Source: Coccinella septempunctata | Lineage: Eukaryota > Arthropoda > Insecta > Coleoptera > Coccinellidae | NCBI RefSeq assembly: GCF_907165205.1 | Contig: NC_058193.1 | Span: 36,969,021-37,033,020, forward strand | Direction of reading: 5' to 3' | DNA length: 64,000 bases | Shown here: piece by piece, positions 23,388-38,100 of the stretch | How positions within the stretch are numbered: position 1 is the stretch's first letter | Layout: each line of letters starts with the position of its first letter | The notes under the pieces: model-generated | Told to the model about the DNA's origin: nothing | The model's database searches: none | The model's input: the letters and a program-made list of their open reading frames with translations, nothing else | Position numbers and translations under genes: made by a program

Positions 23388-24656
23388 TTATCCACCAAAC
23401 GCAACACAAACATTAATAATAAAACAGCAAATGAACAAAATATAATTCAATGTAATCTTATTCACACCACCGGCAGCCCTACCTCGCCATCCTCTTCTTC
23501 TTCTTTTCGGTCGCGATCTGTGACTCTGCTCAGCATTCTCTGGTCGTCTTTCGAAACCTCTAGTCGTTATCGGAGTACCCCTGGCCCACCTTGCGATCCA
23601 TGGCAGCTCAGAACTGAGCGATCTGAAAACACCCACACCTGTTGTGACACAGTTTTTGTATCCTGTGTATATTCCAACTAGGGCAACGCCTAGGGTGTTA
23701 TTCCTGTCGTCTCTCCTTTCACAGATCAACGGGGAACCCAAATCTTCAACGCATTCCCTTTCCTCTGAAACCTTCCTTATGCACAAATGGGCGGGATCTG
23801 GAGTCTTACAAGCTTTTCTGGGAAGTTTGTCTACCACCTCCTTCCTCAAGGGTTGACCCACTAGGTCAGTGATTTCGCAGTACTCCCTCAAGTAGGTGCT
23901 CCACCCAAGTACGTAGCATTCAGAAGCACCCCTTATATCTGGTGGACTGAGCCTTACTCTCTTATTTCTGAGAGATCGGAGGATCTTCATGTCTACATCT
24001 TCCTTGATTTGTTCTTTTATCTCGTATTGATCCTCCAGGTCATCGTATTGGGCTAAATCTGCCGGAATTTCCTCGTAATGTTCATCCAGAGTCTCAGTTT
24101 CTTTCGAAGGAGTCGTAGTCTCCAAAAACCTGGGGGTATGTCTCTTTTCGTGGTCTGGCAACTGTTGCGATGTTTTTGGTTTCCCTCCTTTGGTCATGTC
24201 TTCAATCTCCGCAGGTCTACCTGTATCGTCCGCGGTTTCATCCTTCGCAAGGCTGGGTGTTTCTTTCCGTTTAGGTTGAGGTCCTAGAGGGTTAACCTCG
24301 AACCTTTCTAAGATAACAAATTGGCCTCCCTCTTCCTTGAACCTGGTCAAGAAGCTCATATGACGGGAGTAAGATACAACATGCTCGTCCCAGGATATGC
24401 CGATGTCCTCTAGCCACATATCGTGTTCCAGATTATCGAAACATTTTGCCGATGTGAAGAAATAATCCGTGAAAGGTGTGAGTTGAACGGCATCGCAAAA
24501 CCTGGATCTCTCCTGGCCTATCGCATCGTTTTTGGGGATCCACATGTTCACTAAATAGGGATATTCACTTTCTCCCTTTTCTCGGATTTTTTTCTGCGAT
24601 TGCACGGGGTTCAGAAGAAAGAATAAACATAGGGTGACTTGAAGAATTTGCAGCAT
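23388..24656 (-). CDS. Non-catalytic serine protease homologue
   Basis: A 422-aa secreted-type protein in one exon. Residues 1-20 form a signal peptide (MLQILQVTLCLFFLLNPVQS). A trypsin-like fold is recognisable by the conserved landmarks, but the catalytic triad is gone. FTSAKCF (66-72) has Lys71 where LTAAHC has His57. GGQFVILERF has Gln112 in the place of Asp102. CVEDLGSPLIC (302-312) has Leu306 where GDSGGP has Ser195. Flanking cysteines and CYVLGWS (247-253) are kept. An acidic, low-complexity insert of about 120 residues (125-245) separates the second and third blocks. The C-terminus has a basic run (RPKRRRR, 382-388) then a hydrophobic tail (401-422) that could be a membrane or GPI-anchor signal. 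Insect homologues of this kind act as cofactors or decoys in extracellular cascades; the partner here is unknown. The stop overlaps AATAAA. Confidence 0.85.
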   Translation of the reverse strand: MLQILQVTLCLFFLLNPVQSQKKIREKGESEYPYLVNMWIPKNDAIGQERSRFCDAVQLTPFTDYFFTSAKCFDNLEHDMWLEDIGISWDEHVVSYSRHMSFLTRFKEEGGQFVILERFEVNPLGPQPKRKETPSLAKDETADDTGRPAEIEDMTKGGKPKTSQQLPDHEKRHTPRFLETTTPSKETETLDEHYEEIPADLAQYDDLEDQYEIKEQIKEDVDMKILRSLRNKRVRLSPPDIRGASECYVLGWSTYLREYCEITDLVGQPLRKEVVDKLPRKACKTPDPAHLCIRKVSEERECVEDLGSPLICERRDDRNNTLGVALVGIYTGYKNCVTTGVGVFRSLSSELPWIARWARGTPITTRGFERRPENAEQSHRSRPKRRRRGWRGRAAGGVNKITLNYILFICCFIINVCVAFGG

Positions 24657-27600
24657 TTTTATGTAGACATATTAGATTGACAAGCTTCATATCTGTCATC
24701 GCTGAAATTGCAAAATGTCATTTTTGTTCAATGTGTGGAATATATGGAACAAAATATCTATGAATATATCGACAAAAAGCAACGAGTCAGTGAACCTCTA
24801 CCTAGAAATGAATAAAATGTTATTTTAATGGAGAGGAAGTAAACATAATGATCCATGTTACAAATTATTCGATTAAATATAGATGAATCCATCATAAGGA
24901 ATGTAATCACAATATTATTAAAGAACAATGTGCAAATTTGAGATCTCTTGTTGCTCACATTGATTGTATCATCAAAAATACATTGGGTGCATCTTTCATA
25001 CCTAGAATCAGCTGCTATATATCGTCATTGGTTTATACCATGTGATGGTCAATTCCAAGTTGGTTGTTTTTAAAGTTTACCTTGACCAATTTCGAGTGGA
25101 CAAGTATCGGTCAGTAAAAATGGATAAAATTGATTGCTTGAGCTTGACATTAATGGGATTCTTCGTTGTTTAAGGGGTATTTTTACTTTCACAATCAATA
25201 TTCATGAGAAAAATGAAAGATGACATCTAAGATTAGAATTTCAATATCTTGGATTTCGCTTTCCTATGTTTTCAGAGTTTCAGCGACCTTCCTTGAACAG
25301 AATGAATAATTCATACTTGATAAAAGAATACGCTTAACAATACACAGAAATGGGAAATTTCTACCTAGTAGGCGGCTAAATATAATAGGATGGCAACTAG
25401 GATGGCAAGGAATATCTTTGATCACTTTTGTATACCTAAATCAAATGACAAAGTCATCGAAATCTAAGAGAACAGCTGAAAATTGGAGAAAGTGAAGACT
25501 CTTGTTCATTTAATACCGGGTAATTGATTCTGTAGTATTGTATCATAAACATAAAAAAGTCATTTGTGAATCACCAAGAGTGAAATATGTGGAATAAATT
25601 ATAGTGTTATTCCCTTCCGAGTTTTGTGTCGAAAGCATTCTATAAAATTATTGTCATTGTTTTTTGGTTTCGATAAGATTTTTTTTATTTTTAAAAGACC
25701 CAATTCATGTTTATATCGAAGTAAATTGATGAAAAATGTGGATACTTTTATGTAATGAAGATATCTCTCATTTTCCTAAGAATAATATATATATTGATAG
25801 ATAACTTTATTGTTCTCCCATTTGAATCGTTTGGAAATTGAACTTCCTGAAATTCCAAATAATAATTATTAAATTAAATTACTGGAAAATAATGGAATAT
25901 TCAATTGAATTACAGTGAACACAAACGACAACTTCCTTTGTGACTGCCACATCTCTTACATGCATGTATACGTCAATAAACTCCAATAAATGTCTTTCAT
26001 AATAAGTAATTCGTAAACAATAATTCCTTCTTTACTATTCCGATCAAGTATCGATCAGTATTCCTCACAGTTCTTCATCGGTAATTAGTTGATATTCATG
26101 GCATTGACGCCCTTGTAACCAATTTTCGTTTTAGACTCGTTTAAACAGTCAATTCTACGAAATCATCGATGTGGTTGCAAAAATTGATCACTGTTTTCGA
26201 AACACATCTTCCAAAAAAGGTTTTCCAACTAGTACGATTTGGAAAACATGAATAAATTTGACCTTTTGCAACGTTCAATCTGATTCTTCAAAAGAAATTT
26301 CACGGAGGCAATGTTGATTTTTGAATTACCCCACTGAAAGTCTGCCCTCAATACACGTTGGTCACTAAATTCAGACCTCAACTGTCGCTAATAACTAATT
26401 CAAATGAATTGTGAGCACTGTGTGCTCTAACAAATCATTTGCTTACCATAAATAGAGTAGGTCCTTATATTCTGGTGTCTCCCATTATTTAATTGAACTT
26501 CTTGGAGCCCGAACTGGAAATAATGTCCTATTAATTGTGAGCACTTCCTGTGAACAACACACAAGTACATTGCGATATGTTTTCTTGTGTGAAGATATAA
26601 ACTTTCGTGTGTAGAAAATGCACATTACTCTTTCATCCACCATGGAATATTGTTCACATCAAGGAAGTTACCTTGCTCGACTTTCTTCTCTCCATTCAAA
26701 AGCTCCTCTACCTTCACGAATTTTCGTTTATACGTCTATTATTTCAGCAGCTATTGCACAATTTACGACCGTAAAACTTCGTTAATAACTTGAGTGGAAC
26801 CTCTAGGAAATAGTCGAAAAAGATGTAATTTCCTGAGGTTTTGTTTATGTGAAGTGAGGAGATATGGTTCTCGAGCTAAATTAGAACTTTCCTGATGCTT
26901 ACCACAACCTCGTGACATCTTTTATGAATGGAGATTGTTAGATCTTAATATCCATCGGAACTTAACCAGCAAAATTCCACTTTTTTTGTTGTTGTGGAGC
27001 CTCGCGAAGAATTTGTTTCCTTCAGAGTTGGGTTGGGGTCAATTTATGGAGTTTTCTACATATCTGCTCATATATGATTCTGATAAAACAGATCAATCAT
27101 TTATCGATTCGCAATCTAAGTACAACTTGCGAAAGAAGTCCAAGCTCCAACATTCACATCTTTCAATCGCCCACAACCAGCAGTTCAGCAAAGAACGGTG
27201 AAAGACCCAGCCAGAGAAAAATGGTTAAACCAAGGTTGTCCACGACTGTATCTGCCACATTTTTCCGCAAAATGGTTTAACTTGCAAATGATTAGAAAGG
27301 GAGAATTGTCATGATTACTCTTATTATTTTTCTTTGGTAATAAAGTGATTATTTGTCTACCTACACTACATTCATTATTGCATGGAAAAAGAATGGGTTC
27401 GATAGATATGCACACTGATTTTTGCAACAAATTGGGGGATATTATGTTGAATGTCAGCAATATATTTTATGTATTGATATCCTGGCATTCTTCAATGATT
27501 ATAAATTATTCTTTGTAAATTTCCGCTATACTGGATCTAAATTTGTAAATTATTGATGATCATTATAATAGGATGGAAAAAAACTACAACTGAGAATATA

Positions 27601-30600
27601 CATTCATTAGATAACTTTCCAGTAGATATTTGGAAATGAGATAAGAAAATTACCGGCAGGTTCAAAATTTAAATAGATTCTCACGAAACATTTTCCATTT
27701 ATACTTATTAATTTTCGTATTAAAACTGGTTCAAATTATGCATCAACTGAAGATAAGAAATTATTGGTAAGCTTCATTACTTATAAAAACGCTGAAACTT
27801 TAGTTGAATTATGGTGTAGGAAAGAACAAGTAAACTTCATTTGTGTTTGTTGAAAATCTAGTGTAGTTTGAACGTTTCTTGTAGCTCCAAATACAAATCT
27901 CCATCGATAGTTAGTCCAGGAATATTTGACCTTATATAACTCTTGCAAAGCTTAATCAAAAGGTATAGTACAACCATTGTGAATCACCCTATTCTGAATA
28001 TTACTAAAGATTTACGTATTCGAGACTTTTGTTCTCATCTCAAACGATAAAAATCCATTACAATTCAAAACAAAACCTCTCGAGACTATAGTTTTGGTTA
28101 TCGGAGATGGATTGACCATTCTCAATGGAAATCTGAGTCGATTATTTTCTTGAGCGTTGTGACTAACCCCTGTTCGATAAAAAACATGTCGAATTCCAAA
28201 TCGGTTCTTCAGTTTTATCGTGTTTACCTGCGTCTTAAGTCCAGTGCCACTAGAGAACTGTTCGTGATGGTTCTGCATTTTCCTAGGCAGGGAGGCTCAA
28301 GAAGATCCGACAGTTGGGTAATTTTACTGATAGGGGAGATATGCTAAGCATTTTGAAAGGATTTAGATGAACGTGTATGACTTAAGGAAATTTATCGAGT
28401 GTCACAGTCAGATAATGTGAAAAATTATTGAGATTCTTCATTCTTCGTGTGCTCTGCTGCATCAAATTGATATACCTATCAGGGGTGAAGTTGTATCCAA
28501 TTCACTTACCAATTATAGCCAACCTGTTAGAGAGGTACAAATAAGCACTGTTCGAACTAGTTAGTTCCCACACAGAAAAGGTATCAATTTTAAAACTATG
28601 TCCCTCTAAAACCATTTTTCCTTTACTATTTAGTTCAATCAGCCAGCATTAGTAGTATTTTGTTTTATGGCTGTTTAATTTAATTAAATTTATGTTTATG
28701 GTGTACCTAAGTCTTATTTGAAGCAGTGAAAATAAAATGAATGAGCGAAATTCAAAGAGAAATGTCAGTTTACCAGCCTGAGCTCAGAATATAAAGAAAG
28801 TAACGGGTATCATCCTACTTGAACTATTTATGTGAATGAATGGATAAAAAAGTGCGTAGGGAGTACGAATTATATGCGAATTCTTCAAAGCAGATAACTG
28901 TACTTGAATAGGAACGTCATCCAAATAACCCAGTTTCTTCATTTAGGGAAATAAACATTGAATCCTCACAACTTATATTTTTTTACAAAGAATTAACAGA
29001 AAAGGAGTCAAGTTTTAAAAAATCATCAAAAACTTCTGCTCTCATTGGAAAAAAATTAAAACAGCGTATCGATCACAAAAATGGAGTGAGAATATTTCAA
29101 CCAGTTCGTTAACTCTGCTTCCCACTATTTCCTAAACTGAGGGAACAAATGATATTGTTAATTTTAACACTCTGTAACTGAGACATATCACCGGTGGCAA
29201 TGCAAGATATGATCTAAAAACCCACATAAAAATAATGAAACACTTCGCAAGAACCAGTCATGCTCGCCAAAGAGATCCAGTAAGGACATAGAAGAAAGTC
29301 ACATTCAATGAAAGCATCCGCAGATTGTCACTTTCGGTTACAGCTTCATCCTCTGTAAATTCAATTCCAGTAATACAATAATTCCTTCAATAAACGCTAA
29401 TATCTACGGTAGAATTATTTTTAATTCGTAAATCAACCAACATTGTATTTTATGATCCATTTGGTCAATTTCAATCAAAATTGTGGATAGTTTGAAAGAA
29501 ACCTTGGGTTCATTAACAATCACTCTAGTTCAATGAGAAATTATGAATTCATTTCAGCTTGTCACTTCCTATATTACACAATATCGAATCTATTTCCCTT
29601 CCATTCAGCTAACCATTCATAGAATTTTTCGTCAAAATCATTATTAAACGTGTTCTAAGAAGGACAAATTCTAAATAATCAAAAAACGTCCTACTATTAC
29701 AGAATAAATTGGAGCAAAAGGAATAATACTATTTGAGGTTAACCTGTTCGGGTCCTTGATAATTCCAAAGAAAATCTACATACGAAAATATCGAAATACT
29801 GGTAGATTCTCGAAGATGATAATTTTTTCAGCATTCCCTCAAAAATAGATTCGCTTAAGATTTTTCCTCTTAGCAATTTTGTGATTCAATCTCTCGGTTT
29901 TGACATACAGGATACAGGCGAAAAAAAACTATTTCTCAACTACAACTCATTAAATATTTTCGATTTTCGGACTACCAAAAATTATCTTCAACCATCTTGA
30001 CAAGGTCGGTACTTCTGCAGCGACCTGATTCCAAGCGAATTATAACGTTTCAAAAAACGAGTTTATTAAACCCATAAATAATAGATGAAATCAAACAGCT
30101 AATCTTCGATATGCAACAGCAGCGTCTATCGCAACAGTCTAAGATATTACCTGCACGCAAAAAGAATTATACCGCTACAAATCACTATCCCTTTTTAATG
30201 ATTTGAAAGTATTTTATTTTATAATCGTATTCCATCATTTGGATTGTCAAGTACGTACCTACAAATCCACCATTACGCAATATTCGAATATGTACTTTCT
30301 CTATTTAATTCTCTAAGATGTGTCAAATATAACATTTTCAATATAGAGAAGGTTAGTTGAGCTATTCAGTCGAGCATTTTTATAGGTCGTAACGCATTTG
30401 GAAATCTCGATTACAAATTTATTGTTGAAAAGCACAATTTGAACTGAAAAAATGACGCTATAACGATGCGGTCATTATAAACAACATTTCAATAGTTGTT
30501 TTGAAATTGCATCCAACTGATTTTCACACATTTCTATCCGGTTTTTCTTGGGCATTGTTGAAAAATTGACCTGGAATTGTGTCTGTGAAGTGTAGGGATT

Positions 30601-32192
30601 ATGTAGCACGATTCAAGTAACAATTTTGATTATTATTTGATGTCCTATGATTACCTGAAGATGGATTAGTCTTACCCTGTAAACTCAGCTAACTATCTAA
30701 TTTATATTTATACACTTGGCAATTTGTTCGAGTCACTTAACGAGCTTGTGGGTTTGGTCGGGAGATGAATAGATCTAGATGAAGTTATGTATATAGTGTA
30801 CATTGAAAATAAACTTCATGGAAGTTATCAAAACAAAAATTAACAACATTGGTGTCTGGTTAGTCGGGAATCAATTTCCCATTTCATAGAAGCTAGACTC
30901 TACATTATTCGTTATTGGTGTCATTCTATGTATCTAGTGGAAATAATGAAAGGATTCCACCGCTTGCTATTCTAAAAAACAATTCGTCTCGATGTCAATG
31001 AAGTTGTTCCATTCTTAATCGTCAAAATGTGGGCCATACTCTCGATATCACTTTCTGAATTCACAATGCAATGTTCCTCTGGCAAAACAATTAAAAATGG
31101 TAACAGGAGCCCTCACTCTAGTTCAACAAACCTAATCACTTTATTATTGCTGGCCAACACCGACGTAACCTTCAAAGCTGTAATTTGTGCATGAAACTAG
31201 CAGTTGACAAATCTGTTCTGATGTGATTAAAATAACATTACGTTCGAATTTCTTCAATGGATTGGTAATATTGTTACCGGAGAGGGGGATATTCCACCTG
31301 TTGAATATTGAGTCTATTGTACCTAAAATGAATTAAATTTTTTGGGGATTGACCCAGGCAAGCAGCATCATTGACGGTTGGATTGAGAGCCATCGAGAAC
31401 GTCTTGTGAAATTCAGTGTTTCTGCTCGGAATTTATTATTTCTACCAAAAATATTGAATTTTTCAATACCAAATGTGATTTTAAGGGTTCCTAATCATCG
31501 AAAAAATGAAATATGTTTGATTTTTATCCAGAAATATCAGCACCAAGATACTATCTCAAATTTCACTTGAAGATATCTTGAATTGGTTAATGGACATTGA
31601 AGAAATGAAATGTATATAATGCCTGTCAATATTTCCCAAAAAGATCGACTTAAATTGCCTAACAATTAAGTAATTTAAATTACTATTCATCATGATAACC
31701 TCAACTTTAGAGTAAATATCATAAAGCATATCTGAATCATTTGAAAATACATATTCTTCGCTACATGAGGATCTGCTGAAAAGTTTTAAGGTGAATGAAC
31801 AAACAAATGACTCACTCTCGGCTTCATAATATCATTTTGGATGTGGATTTCAGTTGGGCAAAGTCAAAGTTAGAATGGAAGAACCTTAAAGATTCCAATC
31901 GGAATAAATTCATATTAAGTGAACTGTCGTGAATGAATGATTATGGAGCAATCAGAGAAAAATGTCATTAAAATAACCTTAAGCTCAATATCATAGGAAT
32001 TCCTCAAACCTATCTTCTATTAGCGCACAGAGAATGAAAAATTTAATTCATTACTTATACCAGTTTCACTGATGTGAAACTTTAACTGCAGTTGAGATTT
32101 ACAAATTAGATATGCTATTTGAGAAGACATGATGAAAGATTGATTAATAACTACAAATTTATAAGGAATAATTTTTTATTTTCTTCTTTCAG
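24657..32192. other. Unassigned AT-rich intergenic or 5' intron DNA
   Basis: No gene recognised. Because the Patched-related gene has an acceptor directly before its start codon, part of this stretch is probably its first intron. Open frames are short (up to 91 codons) and without motifs. Confidence 0.4.
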
Positions 32193-35100
32193 ATGGGTGG
32201 TTTGCGTTGTGTGGACTCGCTCCTTAACAGGGCTTTCTACAAGTTAGGAACTATAGTAGGAAAACATCCAGGATATTTCATCATAGTGCCAGTTCTACTC
32301 ACACTTCTTGGTATAACAGGAGTACAACAGATGCGAAACAATATTGATCCTGAATATCTGTTCAGTCCCATAAATGGACCAGGAAAGTATGAGAGAGCTG
32401 TTGCAGAGGAATATTTCAAAGTAAACTACACCAGTCGATTCAATGTAGCTAGGATCACTAGAGCAGGTGAGTTCGAAAAATAAATTCTTCTGTAAAAGTT
32501 GGTTTCTAGGGAGGAATTCAATGTGCGAATAGGTGCTTCAGAACAGAAGTTAAACTACCCAAACATACATATTTCCTTTCCAGGAATCCCACATTGAAAA
32601 TTCAAATTTAAACAAGAAACAAACCTTTTTAATCTATAGAGGGTTTTACTCGTACTATTCTGACTTATGCCAGACCATAAGTGGTTACTGATCTCAATCA
32701 GAAATATGTTCCTGACTCAATTTTTTGCATCTAATGCCTTCAACTTTGTTGTAGGTGATGTAAATTGATTTCCCTCCTGAGTAACTTCATCCATCCTATC
32801 ATAATTGCAAGAGATAACCGATTGCCCAGATATTATCAATTCCTTTCCACTCACCATATCGGAATAACTCCATAAATTTACGGAATTTTCTCTCTGAAAA
32901 AACCGTTTCAGCGATGGGTTTCCTCTGGGTTCCTTTCAAGACGTTCATCAATGTAGCGGCTCAACAACAATTAGCATAAATTGCATCCTGAATTGCTCGC
33001 TTTGTGATCGCAACTCGCTTCTCATTTAATTTTTCTCGATTAAATACAGAGATGCTCGTGGACTGATTTCAAGTGGGATAATCACTGCGTTTCGCATCTG
33101 TCAAGCATATTGTACGATTTGTCTGAGATGCCGATGGATCATATTCCGCGTGTTTCTTGAATAGTCGAGAAATTGAAGAAAGCAGTGGGTTACTGGGACG
33201 CCAGATTCCTGCATTGAGGGTCAATCATCTGCATAAATTTAATGAAATTCTTTATAATATCTGACCTTGATAATTTCCCATCGATATCGAAGATCAGGCA
33301 TGCTGCTGCAATGTTATGATAATGTAAAGAAAACTCTATTCCTTCATGGTCTTTATTCGGCAAGGGCTGTTCTAGTTCTAGAAGAGGTTGCTCTTATAGA
33401 ATCTGTATCACATTTATATCTACCATGAGATTTCTGAGAGATAAGCATGTCGAAAGTTGAACTTTGAAAAATTCCCAAAAAGATGTATTGAGTTAAAAAA
33501 TCGTCAAGACCGAACGGTTGCAACGAGGTCGATGAAATTTTGAGATTTATAACTAGAGGAGTTGCTCTTTCAGAATATGTATCACAATCAGGTCTACGAC
33601 CATTTTTCTGGAAGATATGCGTGTGGAAATTTGACCTTCGAAAAATCCCAAAAAAGTGATTTCATTGCAATAAACGTAAATGTTGAATTTGAAAATTGAA
33701 CACGAAATATCGCAATATTATGGTTCAGAAGTCGATCCCATGAGCCAATAGAGTAGAAATGTCTTCATTTCAAAATAGTTTGTACCGGAAACAAACGTGA
33801 GAAATCCTCTGTTATCATATTGATCACCTTCTTTGCCACTGAATCCCAAGATAATAGATCAGATTCACTTCAACATACTCCACTTACCCACTCTGAAAAT
33901 ATGGAATCAAACTTTCTACATTTAATTATCTGGTTGCCAGCAATGCGAAGAAGTTTATATAACAATGGGACTTTTCTGCATGATTAGAGCTTCCTCATTG
34001 TCCAGCTTAACTGATGGTGTTTCTGTTTGGATGAATTCACAATCTGTGATATCATTTTCTTCCTTGGGCAACACCTCGTTATATGTGTTTTATGCAAAGT
34101 AATGCGTTCACTTTTCTTTGAGCAGTTCAGCAATAATAAGATGGCCATCAGGCATGGAAGACAATGTTTAATCTCCTTTCTGAATCGAATCAAATATTTT
34201 TAATGAGATATTTTAATCCTTTCGTACTTCTTCAATGAATTGGTTTCGGATTCATTATTGATAAAAAATTGGGATCCATGTATCCATATTCAAGGTGCTA
34301 GATAAGTACCCCTTGCATAAACAATATTTGCATCGAAAACTTTTCATCAGTAATTATTTAGTAACTCGTTTGGAAAAAATGGTAGCAAACTTAATTAAAG
34401 GCAACAAGGTTAAGTTTTCGATAAAATTTCACAATGACCTGATTTCCTATAATTATAGGGGTACTGATCATGGATAAACTATGAAATATTCACTAGATTC
34501 AAACGTATCATTTTGGAAACCAAATATGGTTCTTTTTCTGTGTAACTGATGGTGAAAATTTTGTTCCAGGACGTTTCGGAAGAGTTATAGTGACTTCGAA
34601 GGATGGAATCAAGAATATGCTTAGAGCAGAAATCTGGAAGGAACTACGGCTTTTGGATGGACTCATCCAAAACATGACTGTTTTCTACAATGACGAATAT
34701 TTCACTTACAAGGACATTTGTGCCAGATGGCAGTCCGAATGTTTTCAAAACGATATTCTGAATTTGGACTATATTATAGACGATGTAAGTGCATTTTAAG
34801 GTTTTTGCTAACAGAAATTCCTTCAATACCGTGAAATAAACGAAAATATCGATGTGCTCCTGATTAGTCCTGCAAAATTTCGTTGGATCAAAATACGTAG
34901 ACAACGTATATAAAGTATCCTTAAAATCTAAGGCATAAGCATAGTAAAGCAGTAGTTGATCGGAAGTATCAAGAGAAGAAATCCATTAAATTGAAAACAG
35001 CTTCCTATGGTGTTCGGAGTATTTTTTACTAGCAGATACCTGAATTGAAATAGGAAATAGGGAACACGATCGTCTTTACCTAATCACTCTGTACCATTCA

Positions 35101-38100
35101 TCATTCTAGCATGACAAATGATGAAAAATAAGGCTCTGATAATGCTCAATATCTTACTGATACAGATTCGCAGTGTGTATTATAAATAAAAGACATTTCA
35201 ATACATAGATAATGAATTACAACTTCAGTCTGCCATGGAGATAGTATCAAAAAATTCAGATTAGTACAACGGTGCCTCCATAGCACTGATTATATTGAAT
35301 TATAATTATTGTGGAACAGATTAATTTATCCGCATTATGCTACTTGATTTAATTGAAATATGTTTTCCTTATATTGTCCAAACGATTAATTTCGATTTAA
35401 TCACTAGGAAGAGATTGCTATTAAAGCAATTTTTACGCCATGCTCCATGCTATGTGATTTAGAAGAATATTTTGTTAATTTCCACTTTATATAGCTGAAT
35501 TGAATTTAGTTTTTCCTTGACGAAAAAACAAACCCTTTATGAATGGTGTTTTCCATATGCAAATTGGCATCATTTCAACTTTTCTTCGATATTCTGAAGG
35601 GTGGCTTCAAATAACTCATCACTTGAGGCCTAGAAGAATACCTTCCAACTGTGGTGAATGGAACTCTATCGTGTAACACCCCTTGTTAAATAACACCCAA
35701 ATTTCACCCATCAATTATAGAATCTCTCTCCATTGTTCAAATTCATCAGTCCATCCACTTTTTCTCTTTACTGTATTTAACCTCAAAACCAGTGGTATCT
35801 GACTTCTGACCTGATGTAGGCATACATCCACCTCACAAAGCCTTAAGGCTCATTTTCTACTTCCATCATTTGCATGCAGTGGATGACCGAGAAACCCCAA
35901 CAACGATCTGCCTATCTGTAATTTTCAATGATAGCCCAGTAATTTCCATTCTCGAAATTATACAATTTTTTACGACCCATAAAGGAAGTAACCATTGTGT
36001 AAACTTCCTTGCATAACATCCGAAGAAACAGGCCGTGAAATTGAATTTGCATACGGTTATTTGCCGAGAACATTTCTCGTTGACAGTAAGGAAATGTTGA
36101 CCATTTCTTATGTGCCCTCTGCTTAACCGCCTACGCTGAGGGGCTTCTCCAACAGGTGCTTTACGAGGGAAGGATAAAAAGTGCAAATTGTTCCCAAGAC
36201 TTTCTCAGAGAATCTAAATTAGGAGGAATGAAGAAACGTTCGGAGTTTGGAGAATATAACCATAAACAATGGTGAACTACTCTTTGCTAATGAAATATTG
36301 CATCTTCCCGAAGAAAATTTAATTTAATATCGAACTAAACTGGCTACTTTTCTCCACTTCTGGTACAATCAGCGTCTAGCAGTTACTTGTCTAATGCATT
36401 TTGTTCCGACCTGCCTATTTTCAGTTCTAATTAGGATTTATCTGTTACAAGAATCTAGTTATGTTTCCATGTTGTTGATTGTATCAGTCTAGATAATAAT
36501 ATAGTGTTAAGATACTGTTTCAGTCGTCAGAGAGGAATGCTTGAACAAGCTGGTTAGGAAAACAGCCAAGAATGATTGGTGGTATCGAAAAACTAACGTA
36601 TCGGTTTATTTGAATGGTCAAGATGCCCTATCCCTGTTATTTCTCCTCAATTCTCACGCTACCTATGTCTAATAATGCTAACAAGATGCATCGTTGAGAA
36701 TGTTGAGATGCTGAAATCATCAAGATTGATAATCGAAATGAAAAGCTTGAAATATGCAAAAGGGCATAAAATATGCAAGATTGAATACTGAGGAAAAGGT
36801 ATATTTTTATCTTTTCCATCGGAAAACAAGACTGACTGACAACATTGAGAGTAACCGCAACATTATACAATTTTGAAAGTGAATGTGAGCAAATGTTAAA
36901 TGTTACTAATTACTTGGAGTTCAAGTGGACGTGGTGAATTTATAATTTGCGATTGGGAAATTATACCAGACGTCGAATTAAGTAATGAACTTCATGGAAC
37001 ACTGTTAATGATCAATGATTGGAAAAACTGTTATAATTGGTGTAACCGTACCATTTTTCTGGAAAAAATTATACGTGGAGCTATTATATAGATGAATTTT
37101 TCGTGTGTTCGTTGTTAAGTTAGTCTGATGCATAGATTGCGGTATTTATATCGTGAATTATTTGGAATAATGAGTAAGAACGTATAGGATGTAATAAGTA
37201 TACGAGGTGAATCGGACATATGGAGCAATATTTCGAGGGAGGTTAGAACACCAAAAAATGAGTGCTTTTCTCAGTAAGAAAATGATATCTTAATCTCCGT
37301 GGGCTTATTTGCGATTAACTTTTCGGATATAACTTGTTGCATCTAGGTTTAGAAGGAAATAACGCATGGAGATTGTGTGGAGAGTAGGAAGAATATATTG
37401 CTCTTCAACAGTGGCTTCATAAAATCATTGAGACGAATCTCTTTGTTGGAAAATGTACGAATCTTTCCATTGACTCGAAGAATGTGTCCGTACACGAACC
37501 ATTAATGAATCGAATCGTATTGCACAATACGTTTCATTATCCCCCAATAAAAACCATCCAGCGAGTCGTTTCCTGATTTCCATGTCGCAAAAATTGATAT
37601 GATACGGACAGTAATTGCAGGCCTGACTAGAAGAAAGCTTGACCCCAGATCCCTAAGGTCGTAGAAAGCGGTCATCATAGACATCGTACATCTAGCAATC
37701 ATCTTCACTTCCATGTGTGCGTTCGGATTTGTTCCTTCTTATTCTCGTGTAGATCCCAGCAGTTTTCGGCGTTTGGTCGTTGGAACTCACGAATATCCTG
37801 TCGGAAATTGCTCGTTCAATTCCAATTTAATCTGTTCAGCTTTCGTTTTCGATACGCCAAGAATAGGTCCTCGGAGGTAATTGGATATTTTGGGAACGGT
37901 GGCCCACTAAAGAATCTTTCGAGGCAAAGACAAGTTATGAATATGGAATGAGAGAATATCCGATGACACCGAAAGAATAGAAATCTTCAAATGATGATCA
38001 GGCTCTTGCAGCGTCTTTCGAAGGACTCGTTCTTTATGGAAATCTAAACTTTCTTCTTCATTGTAAGATCTCTGGAACTGGACCACAAGCTGCAAGGACG

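Noticed and set aside
37502..37714. 70-codon minus frame in intron 2 of the Patched-related gene
   Set aside because: No motif; inside an intron and antisense to the gene.
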